DNA from: Kiloniella laminariae
GTDB lineage: Bacteria; Pseudomonadota; Alphaproteobacteria; Kiloniellales; Kiloniellaceae
DNA: 64,000 nt
Assembly: GCF_027214005.1 (NCBI RefSeq)
Contig: NZ_JAPWGY010000002.1
Span: 583,860 to 647,859, forward strand
Direction of reading: 5' to 3'
The notes beneath the pieces are model-generated. The model was not told the origin of the DNA. It saw nothing but the letters and a program-made list of their open reading frames with translations, and did not search any database. Every line of letters starts with the position of its first letter. Position 1 is the first letter of the stretch. A program made the translations under genes and the position numbers. Of this stretch, positions 8,879 through 18,751 are shown piece by piece.

Positions 8879-10210
8879 TTAAGCGGTTTTTCCCTGCAGG
8901 CGGGCAGCAGCATGGGCGGGGCCTATCAAGGGAAGCAGGTCAGCCAGTTCCGGCCCATGGTCCTGTCCTGTCAGGGCTTTCCGCAAAGGCAGGAACAGTT
9001 GTTTCCCCTTGCGACCAGTTTCATCCTTCAGCACTGTTGTCAGCTCTTTCCATGTTCCCTTGTGCCACGGTGCCGGGGGCAAACGCTCCGCTGCCAAAGC
9101 CAGAAACTCCGCGTCTTCGGCCAGGATCTCCGGTTTCACCGCGCCCCGGCAGATATCAAACCAGGAACGGGCATCAGCCAGCTTTTCAAGATTGGGACGG
9201 ACCACATCCCAAAGCTCTTCATCAAAGCCATCCGGCAAGCGGGATTGTACAGTCGCAAAATCGGCCCCATGTAAAACCTTGGCATTGAGATGCCCCAGCT
9301 CTACCGGATCAAAGCGGGGCGTAGCCCGGCCAAAACGGCTGATATCGAACAGCTCTGTCAGCTCTTTCGGGCTTTGACGCACTTCTATCGGGTCCGGTGT
9401 CCCCAGACGGGCCAGATAGCTGTTCAACGCCATCGGCTCAATACCTTCTTCGTCGCGCAGAGAGCCAAGACTCAAACTGCCAAGACGCTTTGAAAGGCCC
9501 TGACCATCGGCCCCGACCATCAGGGAGATATGGGCAAAGGATGGCACCTGCCCCCCGAGGGCCTCAAAGAGCTGCACCTGCACAGCCGTGTTGGAAACGT
9601 GATCTTCACCGCGCAGTACATGGGTAACTTCCAGCTCCAGATCATCAACACAGGATGTCAAAGTATAGAGCGGGCGACCATCTTCGCGGATAAGAACCGG
9701 ATCACTCAGATTCTGGCCTTCAAAATGACAAGGACCGCGCACTAGGTCTTCCCACTCGATCACGGAATGGTCGAGCTTGAACCGCCAGTGTGCCTTCCGC
9801 CCCTCGGCCTCATACTTCGCCCGGTCAGCCGCACTCAGTTTCAGCGCCTCGCGATCATAAATCGGCGGGCGTCCGGCTTGCAGGGCTATTTTGCGTTTGA
9901 GTCCCAGCTCATCAGCCGTTTCGTAACAGGGGTAAAGCCGTCCGTCAGCTTTCAGCTTCTCAACCGCCAGATCATAACGATCCATCCGGTGAGACTGAAC
10001 CGCGAACTCGTCCCATGTCAGGCCAAGCCAGGTCAGATCCTGTTGAATCGCCTCGGCGTACTCATCCGTAGAACGTTCAGTATCAGTATCATCAAGCCGC
10101 AGCAGGAAGGTCCCGCCTGCCTTTTTGGCCATCAACCAGTTCAATACGGCAATCCGGGCATTTCCGGCATGCAGACGTCCAGTCGGGCTGGGGGCAAAAC
10201 GTACTTTCAT
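8879..10210 (-). CDS. gltX: Glutamate--tRNA ligase
   Basis: 443 residues if translation starts at ATG 10210 ([11 protein letters not shown]), the usual GltX opening. ATG 10225 is five codons upstream and equally in frame; an open frame runs to 10306 but would overlap nadE and add a non-family tail. The HIGH equivalent is [10 protein letters not shown] and the KMSKS equivalent is [21 protein letters not shown]-type sequence appears as [13 protein letters not shown]. The enzyme charges tRNA-Glu. The C-terminal anticodon domain is short, as in the second GltX type of alphaproteobacteria, so a different main glutamyl-tRNA synthetase may exist elsewhere. Confidence 0.93.
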   Translation of the reverse strand: MKVRFAPSPTGRLHAGNARIAVLNWLMAKKAGGTFLLRLDDTDTERSTDEYAEAIQQDLTWLGLTWDEFAVQSHRMDRYDLAVEKLKADGRLYPCYETADELGLKRKIALQAGRPPIYDREALKLSAADRAKYEAEGRKAHWRFKLDHSVIEWEDLVRGPCHFEGQNLSDPVLIREDGRPLYTLTSCVDDLELEVTHVLRGEDHVSNTAVQVQLFEALGGQVPSFAHISLMVGADGQGLSKRLGSLSLGSLRDEEGIEPMALNSYLARLGTPDPIEVRQSPKELTELFDISRFGRATPRFDPVELGHLNAKVLHGADFATVQSRLPDGFDEELWDVVRPNLEKLADARSWFDICRGAVKPEILAEDAEFLALAAERLPPAPWHKGTWKELTTVLKDETGRKGKQLFLPLRKALTGQDHGPELADLLPLIGPAHAAARLQGKTA

Positions 10211-10280
10211 GAAATCAGTCTTCATCTTCCAATTGAGTTCGGCCTGCCCCCTCGGGACAAGCATAAGATCAGTATATTCT

Positions 10281-12002
10281 TCAGACCACGCTGCGCGGGC
10301 GTCCACGGAATGCGTTGGTTATCGGATAGCGTCTGTCGCGGGCCAGATCACGCAAGGTTACCCTTACTCCCGGTGCGGATTGGCGACGTTTGTATTCCGC
10401 CAGATCCAGCATGCGCCAGATGCGATACACCGTTTCTTCATCATAGCCACGCGCCAGAATATCCGCCAGTGGCAGTTCTTCTTCGATCAGGCACTCCAGA
10501 ATACCATCGAGCACATCGTACTCCGGCAGGCTGTCCTGGTCCTTCTGATCCGGTTTCAGTTCTGCCGAAGGTGGCTTGGTGATAATCCGTTCCGGCATCA
10601 CCGGGCCATCCGGCCCCAGCGTGTCTGTCGGCCTGTGGGCATTGCGCCATCTGGAAAGGGCAAAAACCTTGGTTTTATACACATCCTTCAAAGCGTTGTA
10701 ACCGCCACACATATCACCATAGAGCGTGGCATAGCCCACGGACATTTCCGATTTGTTTCCGGTTGAAAGAACCATAAACCCAAGCTTGTTCGAAATCGCC
10801 ATCAGGGTCAGTCCGCGAGACCGGGCCTGAATGTTCTCTTCGGTCGTATCAGCCGCCGTTCCCGCCATCATCGGCGCCAGCATTTCCTCAAAGGCTTTCA
10901 TCGCCGGACCGATCGAGATCGAATCATAGCGCACGCCCAGCATTTCCGCCGCGCGTTCTGCATCCTCAAGACTATCTGCCGAGGTATAGGGCGAGGGCAT
11001 CATCACGCAACGCACCCGCTCTGCCCCGATTGCGTCAACCGCAATCGCGGCGGAAAGGGCAGAATCAATCCCGCCGGACATTCCGATAACGATACCCGGG
11101 AAGTGGTTCTTGCGAATATAATCCCGCACCCCGAGAACCAGCGCGCGATAGACCGCGGCAAGATCTTCTTCCGGCGCATGCTTTTCGGCAGGAAGGCAGG
11201 CCCAGCCCCCCTCTTCACCCCGCGCCCATTCCGTTACCAGCAAGTGTTCCTCAAACTGCGGGGCCTGTGCCTGAAGGGTGCAGTCAGCATTGAGGACAAA
11301 AGAACCGCCATCAAAAACAATATCGTCCTGTCCGCCAACCATATTGAGATAGGCCAGGGGCAACTCACATTCCGTCACCCGCTGGACAGCCAGCTGCATA
11401 CGGGTATCGCCCTTGCCGGAATTGAACTGCGAACCGTTGATCCCGATCAGCATTTCTGCCCCGGCCTCGGCCAGGGTTTCACAGACATCCGCATCCCACA
11501 TATCTTCACAGATAAAGACACCAACCCGAACGCCTCTAAAAGCAAAAGGTCCTGTCAATGCCCCGACCTTGAAGACGCGCTTTTCGTCAAACACACTATA
11601 GTCGCACAGGAAGTGTTTACCCCGCCAGGCGACCAGTCCCCCCGCATCCAGCAATACCGCAGCGTTATAGATCTCTGACCCCGTAGTGGTGAAAGCCTTT
11701 TTAAAAGGATTCTCCTGAAGTTTCTGATCCGGTATCGGTGCCCCCACAAGAATCCCCGGACCGCCGTCAGCTGTATCCGCCATCAAGTCCCGCAAGGCCG
11801 CTTGTGCCTCGATCAGAAATTCAGGCTTTAGCACCAGGTCTTCCGGGGGATATCCCACAAGACAGAGCTCAGGCGTCACAAGCAGGTCGGCCCCGGCAGC
11901 TGCCGCTTTTTCACGTGCAGAGCGTATCAGCGCCAGATTTCCTCTGATATCGCCAACGGTTGGATTGATCTGTGCAAAAGCAATGGTCAGTTTTTTCGTC
12001 AT
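10281..12002 (-). CDS. nadE: Glutamine-dependent NAD+ synthase
   Basis: 573 residues in two domains. The N-terminal nitrilase-type glutaminase has the E45 ([13 protein letters not shown]), K129 ([15 protein letters not shown]) and C165 (FICEDMWD) triad. The C-terminal synthetase carries the P-loop-like [18 protein letters not shown] at about 310 and [19 protein letters not shown] near 420. The protein makes NAD+ from deamido-NAD+, ATP and glutamine-derived ammonia. It heads the run nadE-gltX-cysS; the next gene starts about 70 bp after its stop. pncB of the same NAD pathway lies nearby at 14876. Confidence 0.96.
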   Translation of the reverse strand: MTKKLTIAFAQINPTVGDIRGNLALIRSAREKAAAAGADLLVTPELCLVGYPPEDLVLKPEFLIEAQAALRDLMADTADGGPGILVGAPIPDQKLQENPFKKAFTTTGSEIYNAAVLLDAGGLVAWRGKHFLCDYSVFDEKRVFKVGALTGPFAFRGVRVGVFICEDMWDADVCETLAEAGAEMLIGINGSQFNSGKGDTRMQLAVQRVTECELPLAYLNMVGGQDDIVFDGGSFVLNADCTLQAQAPQFEEHLLVTEWARGEEGGWACLPAEKHAPEEDLAAVYRALVLGVRDYIRKNHFPGIVIGMSGGIDSALSAAIAVDAIGAERVRCVMMPSPYTSADSLEDAERAAEMLGVRYDSISIGPAMKAFEEMLAPMMAGTAADTTEENIQARSRGLTLMAISNKLGFMVLSTGNKSEMSVGYATLYGDMCGGYNALKDVYKTKVFALSRWRNAHRPTDTLGPDGPVMPERIITKPPSAELKPDQKDQDSLPEYDVLDGILECLIEEELPLADILARGYDEETVYRIWRMLDLAEYKRRQSAPGVRVTLRDLARDRRYPITNAFRGRPRSVV

Positions 12003-12166
12003 GTGAGTTTCTTACCTCTATACGCATAAGGCAGCAAGAGCGAACCTGCCTGCAACCAGAGAACAACAAATCTTGTTATTCTCCGAATGAGTATAAGTAA
12101 CAGACTCCCTTGAGGCCTTACAAGAAGTAAAACATGCAATCACAATCTCGTCCTGCAAGAATATGA

Positions 12167-13444
12167 TCAGGGTTCCTGGGCACAAGAACCCATTGAAGAA
12201 AGCGAACGGCGTCGCGTCTGTCCTCTGAAAATCCACAAAAGCAGGAGACCACAGATGACAGCCGTCAAGGCTCCGGCAAGGTACGGATAACCTGCGGCAT
12301 ATCCGGCAAGAACACCGCCGACAAGGGCGATAACCAGTTCAGCAACAACCATTACAGAACGGTAAAGGCCCATAACCTGCCCCTGTTCCCCAACAGGCGC
12401 TGCATTGGACAGGTACAGCGAGGTTGCCACCTGAACCACCCCTGCTCCGGTAAAGGCAATACAGAAGGGAATGATCAGGCCGTTGATCGTCTCTGGCAAC
12501 ACATAAAGAACCAGACCGATTGCCAGTACAAAATGCCCGACGATTCCCAACACACCAGCCCCGACCCGATCGTTCAGCCGCCCGACCACCAAACCGATAA
12601 TGATCATCGGTATCGCACTGAAGGCGGTATAGACCCCGAGCATGCCCGGCTGGACCTTAAAGACCTGCACCAGGTAGGGTGCAAAAAAGCTGAAAAGCGC
12701 AAAGACCGATACAAAACTGAAGAAGGTTACCAGATAAAAAGGGGCAAGCGCAGGATCAAACAGGGTCTGACGTAACGACCTCCTCTGGGTTTCGCTCTGG
12801 CTTGCCAATGGATCAGCAGCTTTCTTTTTGGGTTCGACAAGGAAATACCGCACGATCAGAAGATTGGCCGCCATCAACGCCGCTCCGGCCCAGAAAGGAA
12901 CAGCCGCACCAAACCAGGGATGCAACGTCTTGTCCGCAAGCAGGCCCCCGAGAAGAGGCCCGAAGACAAAGCCGAGTTCGATGGCAATGGCAATCAGGGC
13001 AAAGTTTTTGGTTTTGTTTTTGCCACTGCTGATGTCAGAGGCGATTGACTGGACAATCACCACATTGCCTTCGCACAACCCGGCAAGCAGATAGCCACCA
13101 AAAACCATGGGTATGGACAAAGAAGATATGCCCGCAGCCATGATACTCGCCCCGATAACAGTCCCGACCAGTGACAGCTGCAACACCTTCTTCCGGCCAT
13201 AAAGATCAGACCAGCGTCCAAGCAATGGCCCGCCCACCATCTGACCCAACGGATACATGGCAACCGCCCCACCATAGAGCATCGTCCGGTAACTTTCCGT
13301 CGTATCTGATCCGACCAGCCCGTATTCCGGCGAAAGGAAAAGATGACTGAAAATGGGGAATGGCAGAGAATAGCCGATAAAAGCGGTCAAGACCGTCATA
13401 AAGACTACTGCCATCGTGCTTTTTTCTGTCGTCATCTCTGCCAT
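12167..13444 (-). CDS. MFS drug-resistance type transporter
   Basis: 425 residues with twelve hydrophobic segments. Motif A of the major facilitator superfamily is clear: GPLLGRWSDLYGRKKVLQ in the first cytoplasmic loop, with a weaker repeat VVGRLNDRVGAGVLG after segment 8. The charged central loop VEPKKKAADPLASQSETQRR divides the two halves. Such proteins export drugs or metabolites by proton antiport. The substrate is unknown. It lies 77 bp downstream of a TetR regulator, and both promoters contain a TTCGAA-centred palindrome, so repression by that regulator is likely. Confidence 0.88.
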   Translation of the reverse strand: MAEMTTEKSTMAVVFMTVLTAFIGYSLPFPIFSHLFLSPEYGLVGSDTTESYRTMLYGGAVAMYPLGQMVGGPLLGRWSDLYGRKKVLQLSLVGTVIGASIMAAGISSLSIPMVFGGYLLAGLCEGNVVIVQSIASDISSGKNKTKNFALIAIAIELGFVFGPLLGGLLADKTLHPWFGAAVPFWAGAALMAANLLIVRYFLVEPKKKAADPLASQSETQRRSLRQTLFDPALAPFYLVTFFSFVSVFALFSFFAPYLVQVFKVQPGMLGVYTAFSAIPMIIIGLVVGRLNDRVGAGVLGIVGHFVLAIGLVLYVLPETINGLIIPFCIAFTGAGVVQVATSLYLSNAAPVGEQGQVMGLYRSVMVVAELVIALVGGVLAGYAAGYPYLAGALTAVICGLLLLWIFRGQTRRRSLSSMGSCAQEP

Positions 13445-13452
13445 ACCTTACT

Positions 13453-13477
13453 GAATATTTAAATTCGAATTTCATTC
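13453..13477. promoter_or_regulatory. Putative TetR operator of the MFS gene
   Basis: An imperfect palindrome with a perfect 12-bp core AAATTCGAATTT (13461-13472), only 9 bp upstream of the MFS start. The core TTCGAA and flanking AAT/ATT recur upstream of the tetR gene at 14295. Position over the promoter/leader fits a repressor site. Confidence 0.6.
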
Positions 13478-13521
13478 ATTTTTTGATCAGGAAACTGCGT
13501 CAGCGATTGCCGCGCAAGACA

Positions 13522-14232
13522 TTAGTGCGGGTTCTGGGACTTGCGATACTCAGCCAGACGGCCACTTAACCTGGCAATAAATGCCTCTCCATCTGCTTCC
13601 TGCCAACCACAGCCTTTCAGGAAGCAGTTCAGGTTGGCGTGATGGATACCCGCCCAATGGCTCGGCAGTTTCGGGGCCTGCTCATCTTTGCTATAAGACG
13701 ATATGGCAATAGCTTGCAGGCCAAAATTAAGCGACCAGGTGCCGATACCCAACACCCGGGTCAAATGCACCAGATCCTGTTCTCCCTGCAGCTCCTTTGC
13801 GACAGCCTCAAGCAACTGATCAAAAAATTCGGCAAACTGGCGAAACAGGATTTCCATCATCTCATAGACCTGTGGCGAAGCCCTCTTCCAGATCGACGGT
13901 GCTTTGACCAAAAGCTCGATCTCGGCAAAGGTCGGTTGCTCCTGCAGCAGGCTGCTACAGCTGATATCGGCCAGGACAAACTTCTCAATCGCATTGGTTC
14001 CTAGCGCCGTTGCTTCTCGCACCAGTTTAAACGCCTTGCGAGTTTCGCGAATTTCCAGACCAAGAAGCAGGTCTTCCTTACAGGAAAAATGGCTGTAAAT
14101 CGTGCCAATAGATACACCACAGCGTTTAGCCAGATCAGATATCTTGAGCGTAAAGAACCCGTCCTCCTCGATCATGAGCAGGGTCTGATCAAGGATTTCC
14201 TGTTCTCTAAGATGTCGTTTTTCTGCAGACAT
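13522..14232 (-). CDS. TetR family transcriptional regulator
   Basis: 236 residues. The N-terminal helix-turn-helix is typical: ILDQTLLMIEEDGFFTLKIS then LAKRCGVSIGTIYSHFSCKEDLLLGL at about residues 13-60. The remainder is an all-helical ligand-binding domain with no recognisable specificity. It ends in HNLNCFLKGCGW-like sequence. It is the upstream neighbour of an MFS exporter on the same strand. A near-perfect 20-bp palindrome lies 63 bp before its start, which suggests autorepression and control of the exporter in response to an exported compound. Confidence 0.9.
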   Translation of the reverse strand: MSAEKRHLREQEILDQTLLMIEEDGFFTLKISDLAKRCGVSIGTIYSHFSCKEDLLLGLEIRETRKAFKLVREATALGTNAIEKFVLADISCSSLLQEQPTFAEIELLVKAPSIWKRASPQVYEMMEILFRQFAEFFDQLLEAVAKELQGEQDLVHLTRVLGIGTWSLNFGLQAIAISSYSKDEQAPKLPSHWAGIHHANLNCFLKGCGWQEADGEAFIARLSGRLAEYRKSQNPH

Positions 14233-14294
14233 TATTCGCCTTGCCCGTGACTGATCTCTGACAGCGATATGTCCAAGAGGCCTTATATAAAATG

Positions 14295-14314
14295 AATAAT
14301 GTTCGAATATTATT
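14295..14314. promoter_or_regulatory. Putative TetR operator of tetR
   Basis: AATAAT-G-TTCGAA-T-ATTATT is palindromic over 20 bp except for one base pair. It lies 63 bp upstream of the tetR start and shares its TTCGAA core with the palindrome upstream of the MFS gene. Confidence 0.6.
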
Positions 14315-14431
14315 TAAAAAATACAAACGGTCAAGACAAATCCCCTTCCGGCATGGCCAGCACCACGGCAGGAAGAAAGCAATTATTATCGCGATTAAAA
14401 CCCCGGTAGAAATCTGACTAGACCAGAAAAA

Positions 14432-14866
14432 TCAACGGTAATTCTCGGCGGTGGCCTGGATCCGTTTGACCATGGCGTGCAGGCCGTTGGCCCGGTTCGG
14501 GCTGAGATGCTGGGCAAACTCGAGGCGTTTGAGAATGTCCTCGATATCGGTATCAAGAATTTCCTGTGCCGTCTTGCCCGAGAAAATCATCATCAGAACG
14601 GCAACGAGTCCGCGGACAATGTGCGCGTCACTATCGGCAATAAAATTAAGCCGCACCGGCGTCTGCTCCTGATCCGGGTTACAGACCAGCCAGACCTGGC
14701 TGGTGCAGCCCTGCACACGAGAGCTCTCTGTCTTGAGGGCATCATCCATCGGCGACAGCTTGCGCCCCATATCAATGATGTAGCGATAGCGCTCTTCCCA
14801 GTCATCCAGGAATTCAAAACTCTCGATCAGGTCCTCAATCGAACTCTCGGTCACAGCAACAGACAT
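14432..14866 (-). CDS. sufE: SufE family cysteine desulfuration protein
   Basis: 144 residues, the usual SufE length. The sulfur-accepting cysteine is C54 in SRVQGCTSQVWL. FEFLDDWEERYRYIIDMG is the N-terminal family block and LSPNRANGLHAMVKRI the C-terminal one. SufE takes persulfide sulfur from the SufS cysteine desulfurase and passes it to the Suf Fe-S scaffold. No suf operon is nearby; this is a lone copy 9 bp behind pncB, common in alphaproteobacteria. It is the last gene of aroG-pncB-sufE. Confidence 0.95.
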   Translation of the reverse strand: MSVAVTESSIEDLIESFEFLDDWEERYRYIIDMGRKLSPMDDALKTESSRVQGCTSQVWLVCNPDQEQTPVRLNFIADSDAHIVRGLVAVLMMIFSGKTAQEILDTDIEDILKRLEFAQHLSPNRANGLHAMVKRIQATAENYR

Positions 14867-14875
14867 TTGATACGT

Positions 14876-16057
14876 TTACTTTCTTATCAGGAACTCACGT
14901 CCCACTTTGACCCGGGCGACACCATCATATTCAACAATGTCAGCCGTGGCATAGGTTTCTGACCAGCTGTTTGGCAGATAGCTTCCGGTTCCAACAACAT
15001 CCAGCGGCACTTCAGCCTCCGCCATCAGGCGACATTTGGCCGGATTGAAGCCTGAAGAGGCAACAATCTTGACCTTGTCGAACCCTTCAGCATTCAGAGC
15101 CTCACGCATGGTCCAGATCGCCGCAGCCGAAACACCCGGACCAACCAGATAGCGCAATTCCTCTTCATTGCGATATCCGCGAATGGCTCTTGGCACATTG
15201 CGTTCCAGGACAGCATAGGAACTGGGCGGATCGAGTGTCTCAATAAACCGGCTCCCGGCGGTATCAAGTCGCACCGACAATCGCCCGTCTGCCGCCCGCC
15301 GCGGAAAGCGGCGACAGACCGTCAGGGCGTCGGTAATTTCACGGGCGAAATAATCAACCAGCACCGTCATGGAGTCATTCGGAAATGTTTCATCAAACAT
15401 TTCCGCTGCCCGAAGCGTTGATCCTGCATAACCGACCAGGGCATGTGGCATGGTTCCAAGACCACCAGCCTGCCCAAAATAATGGGCCGTAGCATCCGTT
15501 GCATTGCCGATAAAACCAATGGCCCCGTTCTTGCGCCGTGCCCGATCTGCACCAACCGACGCGGCATAGGCCATCATCTCGGCCATATCAGATCCGGCGC
15601 AATGCCGGGCATCCATCGCCAGAAAGGCAACAGAGGCCAGATCGGAACACATGGTAAAGGCATTATAGGCCGCAACACAGGCAGGACCAAGGCGTTGCAA
15701 CAGCAACGTTTCCAGATCGACAAGGTGACAAAGCGATCCGGTCAGATACATGATCGGCTCCCCCGCGCCGACCCAACGACCTTCGGCATAGCGCAGCTCG
15801 ATATCAAGCTGGATACCACGTTTACTGGCAACTTCCTCCAGCCAGCGGATGGCCAGCCCCGGTGCAGAGACCACCGGGCGACGCATAAAGACGGCATAGG
15901 TGACTTTCTGGTCACCAAACTTCTCAACCACTTTTTTGCTGCGATTGAAATAGTGATCGGTCCAGGCTGTGACATCCCTGTCTTCAACAGGCCAGAGGGA
16001 GGATCGCTCCTCCCCCTGTTTCACAGCTTCTGTCTTGGCATTAGCACTGTCAGGCAT
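14876..16057 (-). CDS. pncB: Nicotinate phosphoribosyltransferase
   Basis: 393 residues. The family active-site segments are visible: TDHYFNRSKKVVEKFG near residue 33 and HYFGQAGGLGTMPHALVGYA (about 208-227) with the conserved H after GTMP. VKIVASSGFNPAKCRLM is the phosphate-binding end of the barrel. It converts nicotinate and PRPP to nicotinate mononucleotide, using ATP, in NAD salvage. The sequence is of the archaeal-like subgroup of intermediate length, so the fit to E. coli PncB is partial. It begins 27 bp after aroG and stops 9 bp before sufE. Confidence 0.9.
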   Translation of the reverse strand: MPDSANAKTEAVKQGEERSSLWPVEDRDVTAWTDHYFNRSKKVVEKFGDQKVTYAVFMRRPVVSAPGLAIRWLEEVASKRGIQLDIELRYAEGRWVGAGEPIMYLTGSLCHLVDLETLLLQRLGPACVAAYNAFTMCSDLASVAFLAMDARHCAGSDMAEMMAYAASVGADRARRKNGAIGFIGNATDATAHYFGQAGGLGTMPHALVGYAGSTLRAAEMFDETFPNDSMTVLVDYFAREITDALTVCRRFPRRAADGRLSVRLDTAGSRFIETLDPPSSYAVLERNVPRAIRGYRNEEELRYLVGPGVSAAAIWTMREALNAEGFDKVKIVASSGFNPAKCRLMAEAEVPLDVVGTGSYLPNSWSETYATADIVEYDGVARVKVGREFLIRK

Positions 16058-16084
16058 ACGTACCTTCCTGCCGTCGCAATATTA

Positions 16085-17470
16085 TCAGGAAGCTTCAGCA
16101 ATCTGCTCGGAACGAAGGCTGATGCGTTCTTCCTTGAGATGTTCAGCGATCAGGAAAGCCAGTTCCAATGCCTGGCTGGCATTGAGACGGGGATCACAAT
16201 AGGTGTGATAGCGTGCCGACAGATCTTCATCAGTGATTGCCTGAGCACCACCGATACATTCTGTCACGTCCTTGCCTGTCATCTCGAAATGAACACCACC
16301 GGCATAGGTTCCCTCTGCCTTGTGAACAGCAAAGAAGTTCCGGACTTCCGTCAGAACCCGGTCGAAAGGCCGGGTCTTGTATCCACTGGAAGACTTGACG
16401 GTATTCCCGTGCATCGGGTCACAGGACCAGACCACTTTTTTACCTTCACGCTCGACCGCACGGATCAGCGCAGGCAGGTGCTCTTCAACCTTGTCATGGC
16501 CCATGCGCACGATCAGGGTCAGGCGACCAGCCTCGTTTTTCGGGTTGAGACGATCAATCAGCCTGAGCAGATCATCCGGCTCGGAGGACGGGCCACACTT
16601 CATACCGATCGGGTTGTGAATACCGCGCATGAACTCGACATGCGCTTCATCAATGTGACGGGTACGATCCCCGATCCAGAGCATATGGGCAGAACAGTCG
16701 TACCAGTTGCCGGACAAACTGTCGACACGGGTCAGAGACTGCTCGTAATTAAGCAGCAGCGCCTCGTGGCTGGTATAGAAATCTGTCTCGCTCAACTGCG
16801 GGATCTTGTCGGCAGTCAGACCACAGGCTTCCATGAAGCTCAGTGCTTCTTCAATCCGGGTTGCCATTTCTTCATAGCGCGCACCCAGCGGGGAATTGCG
16901 GACAAAGTCATGGTTCCAGGCATGAACCTGTCGCAGATTGGCGTACCCGCCCTGGGCAAAAGCCCGCAGCAGGTTCAGCGTGGATGCTGACTGGTGATAG
17001 GCCTTGATCAGACGTTCAGGGTCTGGAATACGATCTTTCTCGGTGAACTCGATCCCGTTGATGATGTCACCACGGTAACTTGGCAGCTCCACACCGCCAA
17101 TTGTCTCGGTTCCAGCCGAACGGGGCTTGGCAAACTGTCCAGCCATACGACCGACCTTGACGATCGGGCAAGCAGCACCGAATGTCAGGGCAACCGCCAT
17201 CTGCAGCATAACCTTGAAGGTATCGCGGATATTATCGGGATGAAACTCGGCAAAAGCTTCGGCACAGTCGCCGCCCTGCAGAAGAAAAGCCCGGCCTTCA
17301 GCAACTTCACCCAACTGCTTACGCAGCCGACGAGCTTCGCCTGCAAAAACCAGTGGCGGTTGACCCGCCAAGGTTTTTTCCACGGTCTCTACAGCAGCAG
17401 AGTCCGGGTATTCGGGCACTTGCCGAATATCCTTGGCGCGCCAGGAATCAGGTGTCCATTTCGCGCTCAT
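16085..17470 (-). CDS. 3-deoxy-7-phosphoheptulonate synthase, class II
   Basis: 461 residues of plant/mycobacterial-type (class II) DAHP synthase. Diagnostic segments include [14 protein letters not shown] near residue 83, [17 protein letters not shown] near 115, [11 protein letters not shown] and [22 protein letters not shown], the last carrying a metal-binding histidine. The C-terminal [16 protein letters not shown] holds the glutamate ligand. It condenses phosphoenolpyruvate and erythrose 4-phosphate, the first step of aromatic biosynthesis. Regulation cannot be judged from sequence. It is the first gene of a run with pncB and sufE, preceded by a 382-bp gap. Confidence 0.95.
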   Translation of the reverse strand: MSAKWTPDSWRAKDIRQVPEYPDSAAVETVEKTLAGQPPLVFAGEARRLRKQLGEVAEGRAFLLQGGDCAEAFAEFHPDNIRDTFKVMLQMAVALTFGAACPIVKVGRMAGQFAKPRSAGTETIGGVELPSYRGDIINGIEFTEKDRIPDPERLIKAYHQSASTLNLLRAFAQGGYANLRQVHAWNHDFVRNSPLGARYEEMATRIEEALSFMEACGLTADKIPQLSETDFYTSHEALLLNYEQSLTRVDSLSGNWYDCSAHMLWIGDRTRHIDEAHVEFMRGIHNPIGMKCGPSSEPDDLLRLIDRLNPKNEAGRLTLIVRMGHDKVEEHLPALIRAVEREGKKVVWSCDPMHGNTVKSSSGYKTRPFDRVLTEVRNFFAVHKAEGTYAGGVHFEMTGKDVTECIGGAQAITDEDLSARYHTYCDPRLNASQALELAFLIAEHLKEERISLRSEQIAEAS

Positions 17471-17852
17471 AATAATACCTCAAAATCATAATAATATTTT
17501 ACGTTTGACAGTTTTAATCACCTTTTCTGTCCTTTACCAGCAGAAAGCCTTTCACATCTTGATATATTCATCAAATCTCCTCACTCAAGAGCAGCCCGAA
17601 GATGAAGTGAGACTCAAACAATTCTCTCAAGCCCGGCTCAATTCGGCGCTCACCTTTCTCTGGTCATTATTCAGCCCTCTGCTGATCTTCTCTATCAGAG
17701 ATCTGGCACCAGCTCCGGAACCAAACAATTAGAGTTGATATCGATTCGCACAAAACCTATATGAGCTGTTTGAAAGTCTGCGGGCATGGCTTATAAGCTA
17801 TGCCTGATATTACTTTGCCACCTGCACATTCTATCGCGACAGAGAGACATCC
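17471..17852. other. Intergenic gap, 382 bp
   Basis: Divergent promoters for aroG and the hydroxylase-like gene must lie here. A frame on the plus strand from 17433 has no convincing start, codon bias or similarity, and I see no hairpin, repeat or RNA gene I can support. Confidence 0.5.
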
Positions 17853-18644
17853 ATGCCCAAGAAGATCAGCCGGCTCCTGAGAGTCCTCCTCCCTCTGGCC
17901 TTGCTGCTGTATTTCATCCCGATTTTCACCCTCGCCTTTATCTGCATGGGGCTGCTTGATCTGGGCAGGCACAGCAAAATCACGCCGGAACTGGCAAAGA
18001 AGTACTTTACCGGGAATGGCCTGCTCACCTGGGTACTGTCTCCGGTCAACCTGTTCCTTGACCTGATTTCCCACCGCAACAGGTACATTTATAAACTGGA
18101 CGATTTTCCAGAAGGACACCGCGCAGAGATCTCCACGGTACTGCGCACCTTTGATGAAAACAAAACCGAGATCATCAATGATATCCGGAAACAGCTGGAA
18201 GGCAAAAGTCGCGGCATGCTGTTCTACAAATGGTATGGCAAAAACACCAATGACGCGGTCCCGGCTTTTAATAAAGACTACCAGTACATCAAGACTATCG
18301 GCGTGTCGGTCTTCAATAAGAAGAAATCCACATCGCTGCATTTCGGCCCTCTGCGTCTGACCTTGCGTGTGCTTTACAACCTGACCCCGATCAAAAGCGA
18401 TAACATCTTTATCGAGGTCGATGGCAAAAAGCATTTCTGGCACGACGATCCACTGTTTATCTTTGATGACACCTTGCAACACCAGTCCATCAATGAAGAA
18501 GACCACGAACGCTACTGCGTCTTTGTCGATGTCCTGCGTCCCTCGCAATTTACCGGACTTCAGAATCTGTTGATGAAGCTGATGCAACAGGTCTTTATCA
18601 AATTCAATGGCATCTTCTACAAGAACTGGACCTTCCTGAAGTAA
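17853..18644 (+). CDS. Aspartyl/asparaginyl beta-hydroxylase-like membrane protein (LpxO-type)
   Basis: 263 residues. An N-terminal hydrophobic anchor (about 8-32, LLPLALLLYFIPIFTLAFICMGLLDL) is followed by a soluble domain. The hydroxylase core is recognisable: SLHFGPLRLTLRVLYNL (first iron-ligand H region), FWHDDPLFIFDDTLQHQ (second H) and RYCVFVDVLRPS. LpxO relatives hydroxylate lipid A acyl chains, others modify aspartate in proteins, using Fe(II) and 2-oxoglutarate. Which one applies is unknown. The fold call is from motif order and I judge it likely, not certain. It ends at a bidirectional terminator facing gor. Confidence 0.75.
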   Translation: MPKKISRLLRVLLPLALLLYFIPIFTLAFICMGLLDLGRHSKITPELAKKYFTGNGLLTWVLSPVNLFLDLISHRNRYIYKLDDFPEGHRAEISTVLRTFDENKTEIINDIRKQLEGKSRGMLFYKWYGKNTNDAVPAFNKDYQYIKTIGVSVFNKKKSTSLHFGPLRLTLRVLYNLTPIKSDNIFIEVDGKKHFWHDDPLFIFDDTLQHQSINEEDHERYCVFVDVLRPSQFTGLQNLLMKLMQQVFIKFNGIFYKNWTFLK

Positions 18645-18679
18645 ACAGGCCTGAAGTAAACAAGATAAGACCAAACGAC

Positions 18680-18722
18680 AAAACCAGAAGGGCCGGGAAA
18701 ATTTCCCGGCCCTTCTGGTTTT
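18680..18722. terminator. Strong bidirectional terminator
   Basis: A perfect 18-bp stem (AAAACCAGAAGGGCCGGG and its complement), extendable by three A-T pairs to a one-base loop, between the convergent hydroxylase-like gene and gor. Both sides end in T-rich sequence, so it can stop transcripts in either direction. Confidence 0.9.
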
Positions 18723-18751
18723 CAAAGATCTTACGTTCGGGAAAGAACGGG

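Noticed and set aside
12170-12191. Inverted repeat GGGTTC/GAACCC at the end of the MFS gene
   Set aside because: It lies on the stop codon and is not followed by T on either strand; not a convincing terminator.
15443-16990. 515-codon plus-strand frame across pncB and aroG
   Set aside because: Antisense to two conserved enzymes; no family motif or start signal.
17433-17732. 99-codon plus-strand frame in the aroG leader
   Set aside because: It begins inside aroG antisense, has no ribosome site and matches no family I know.
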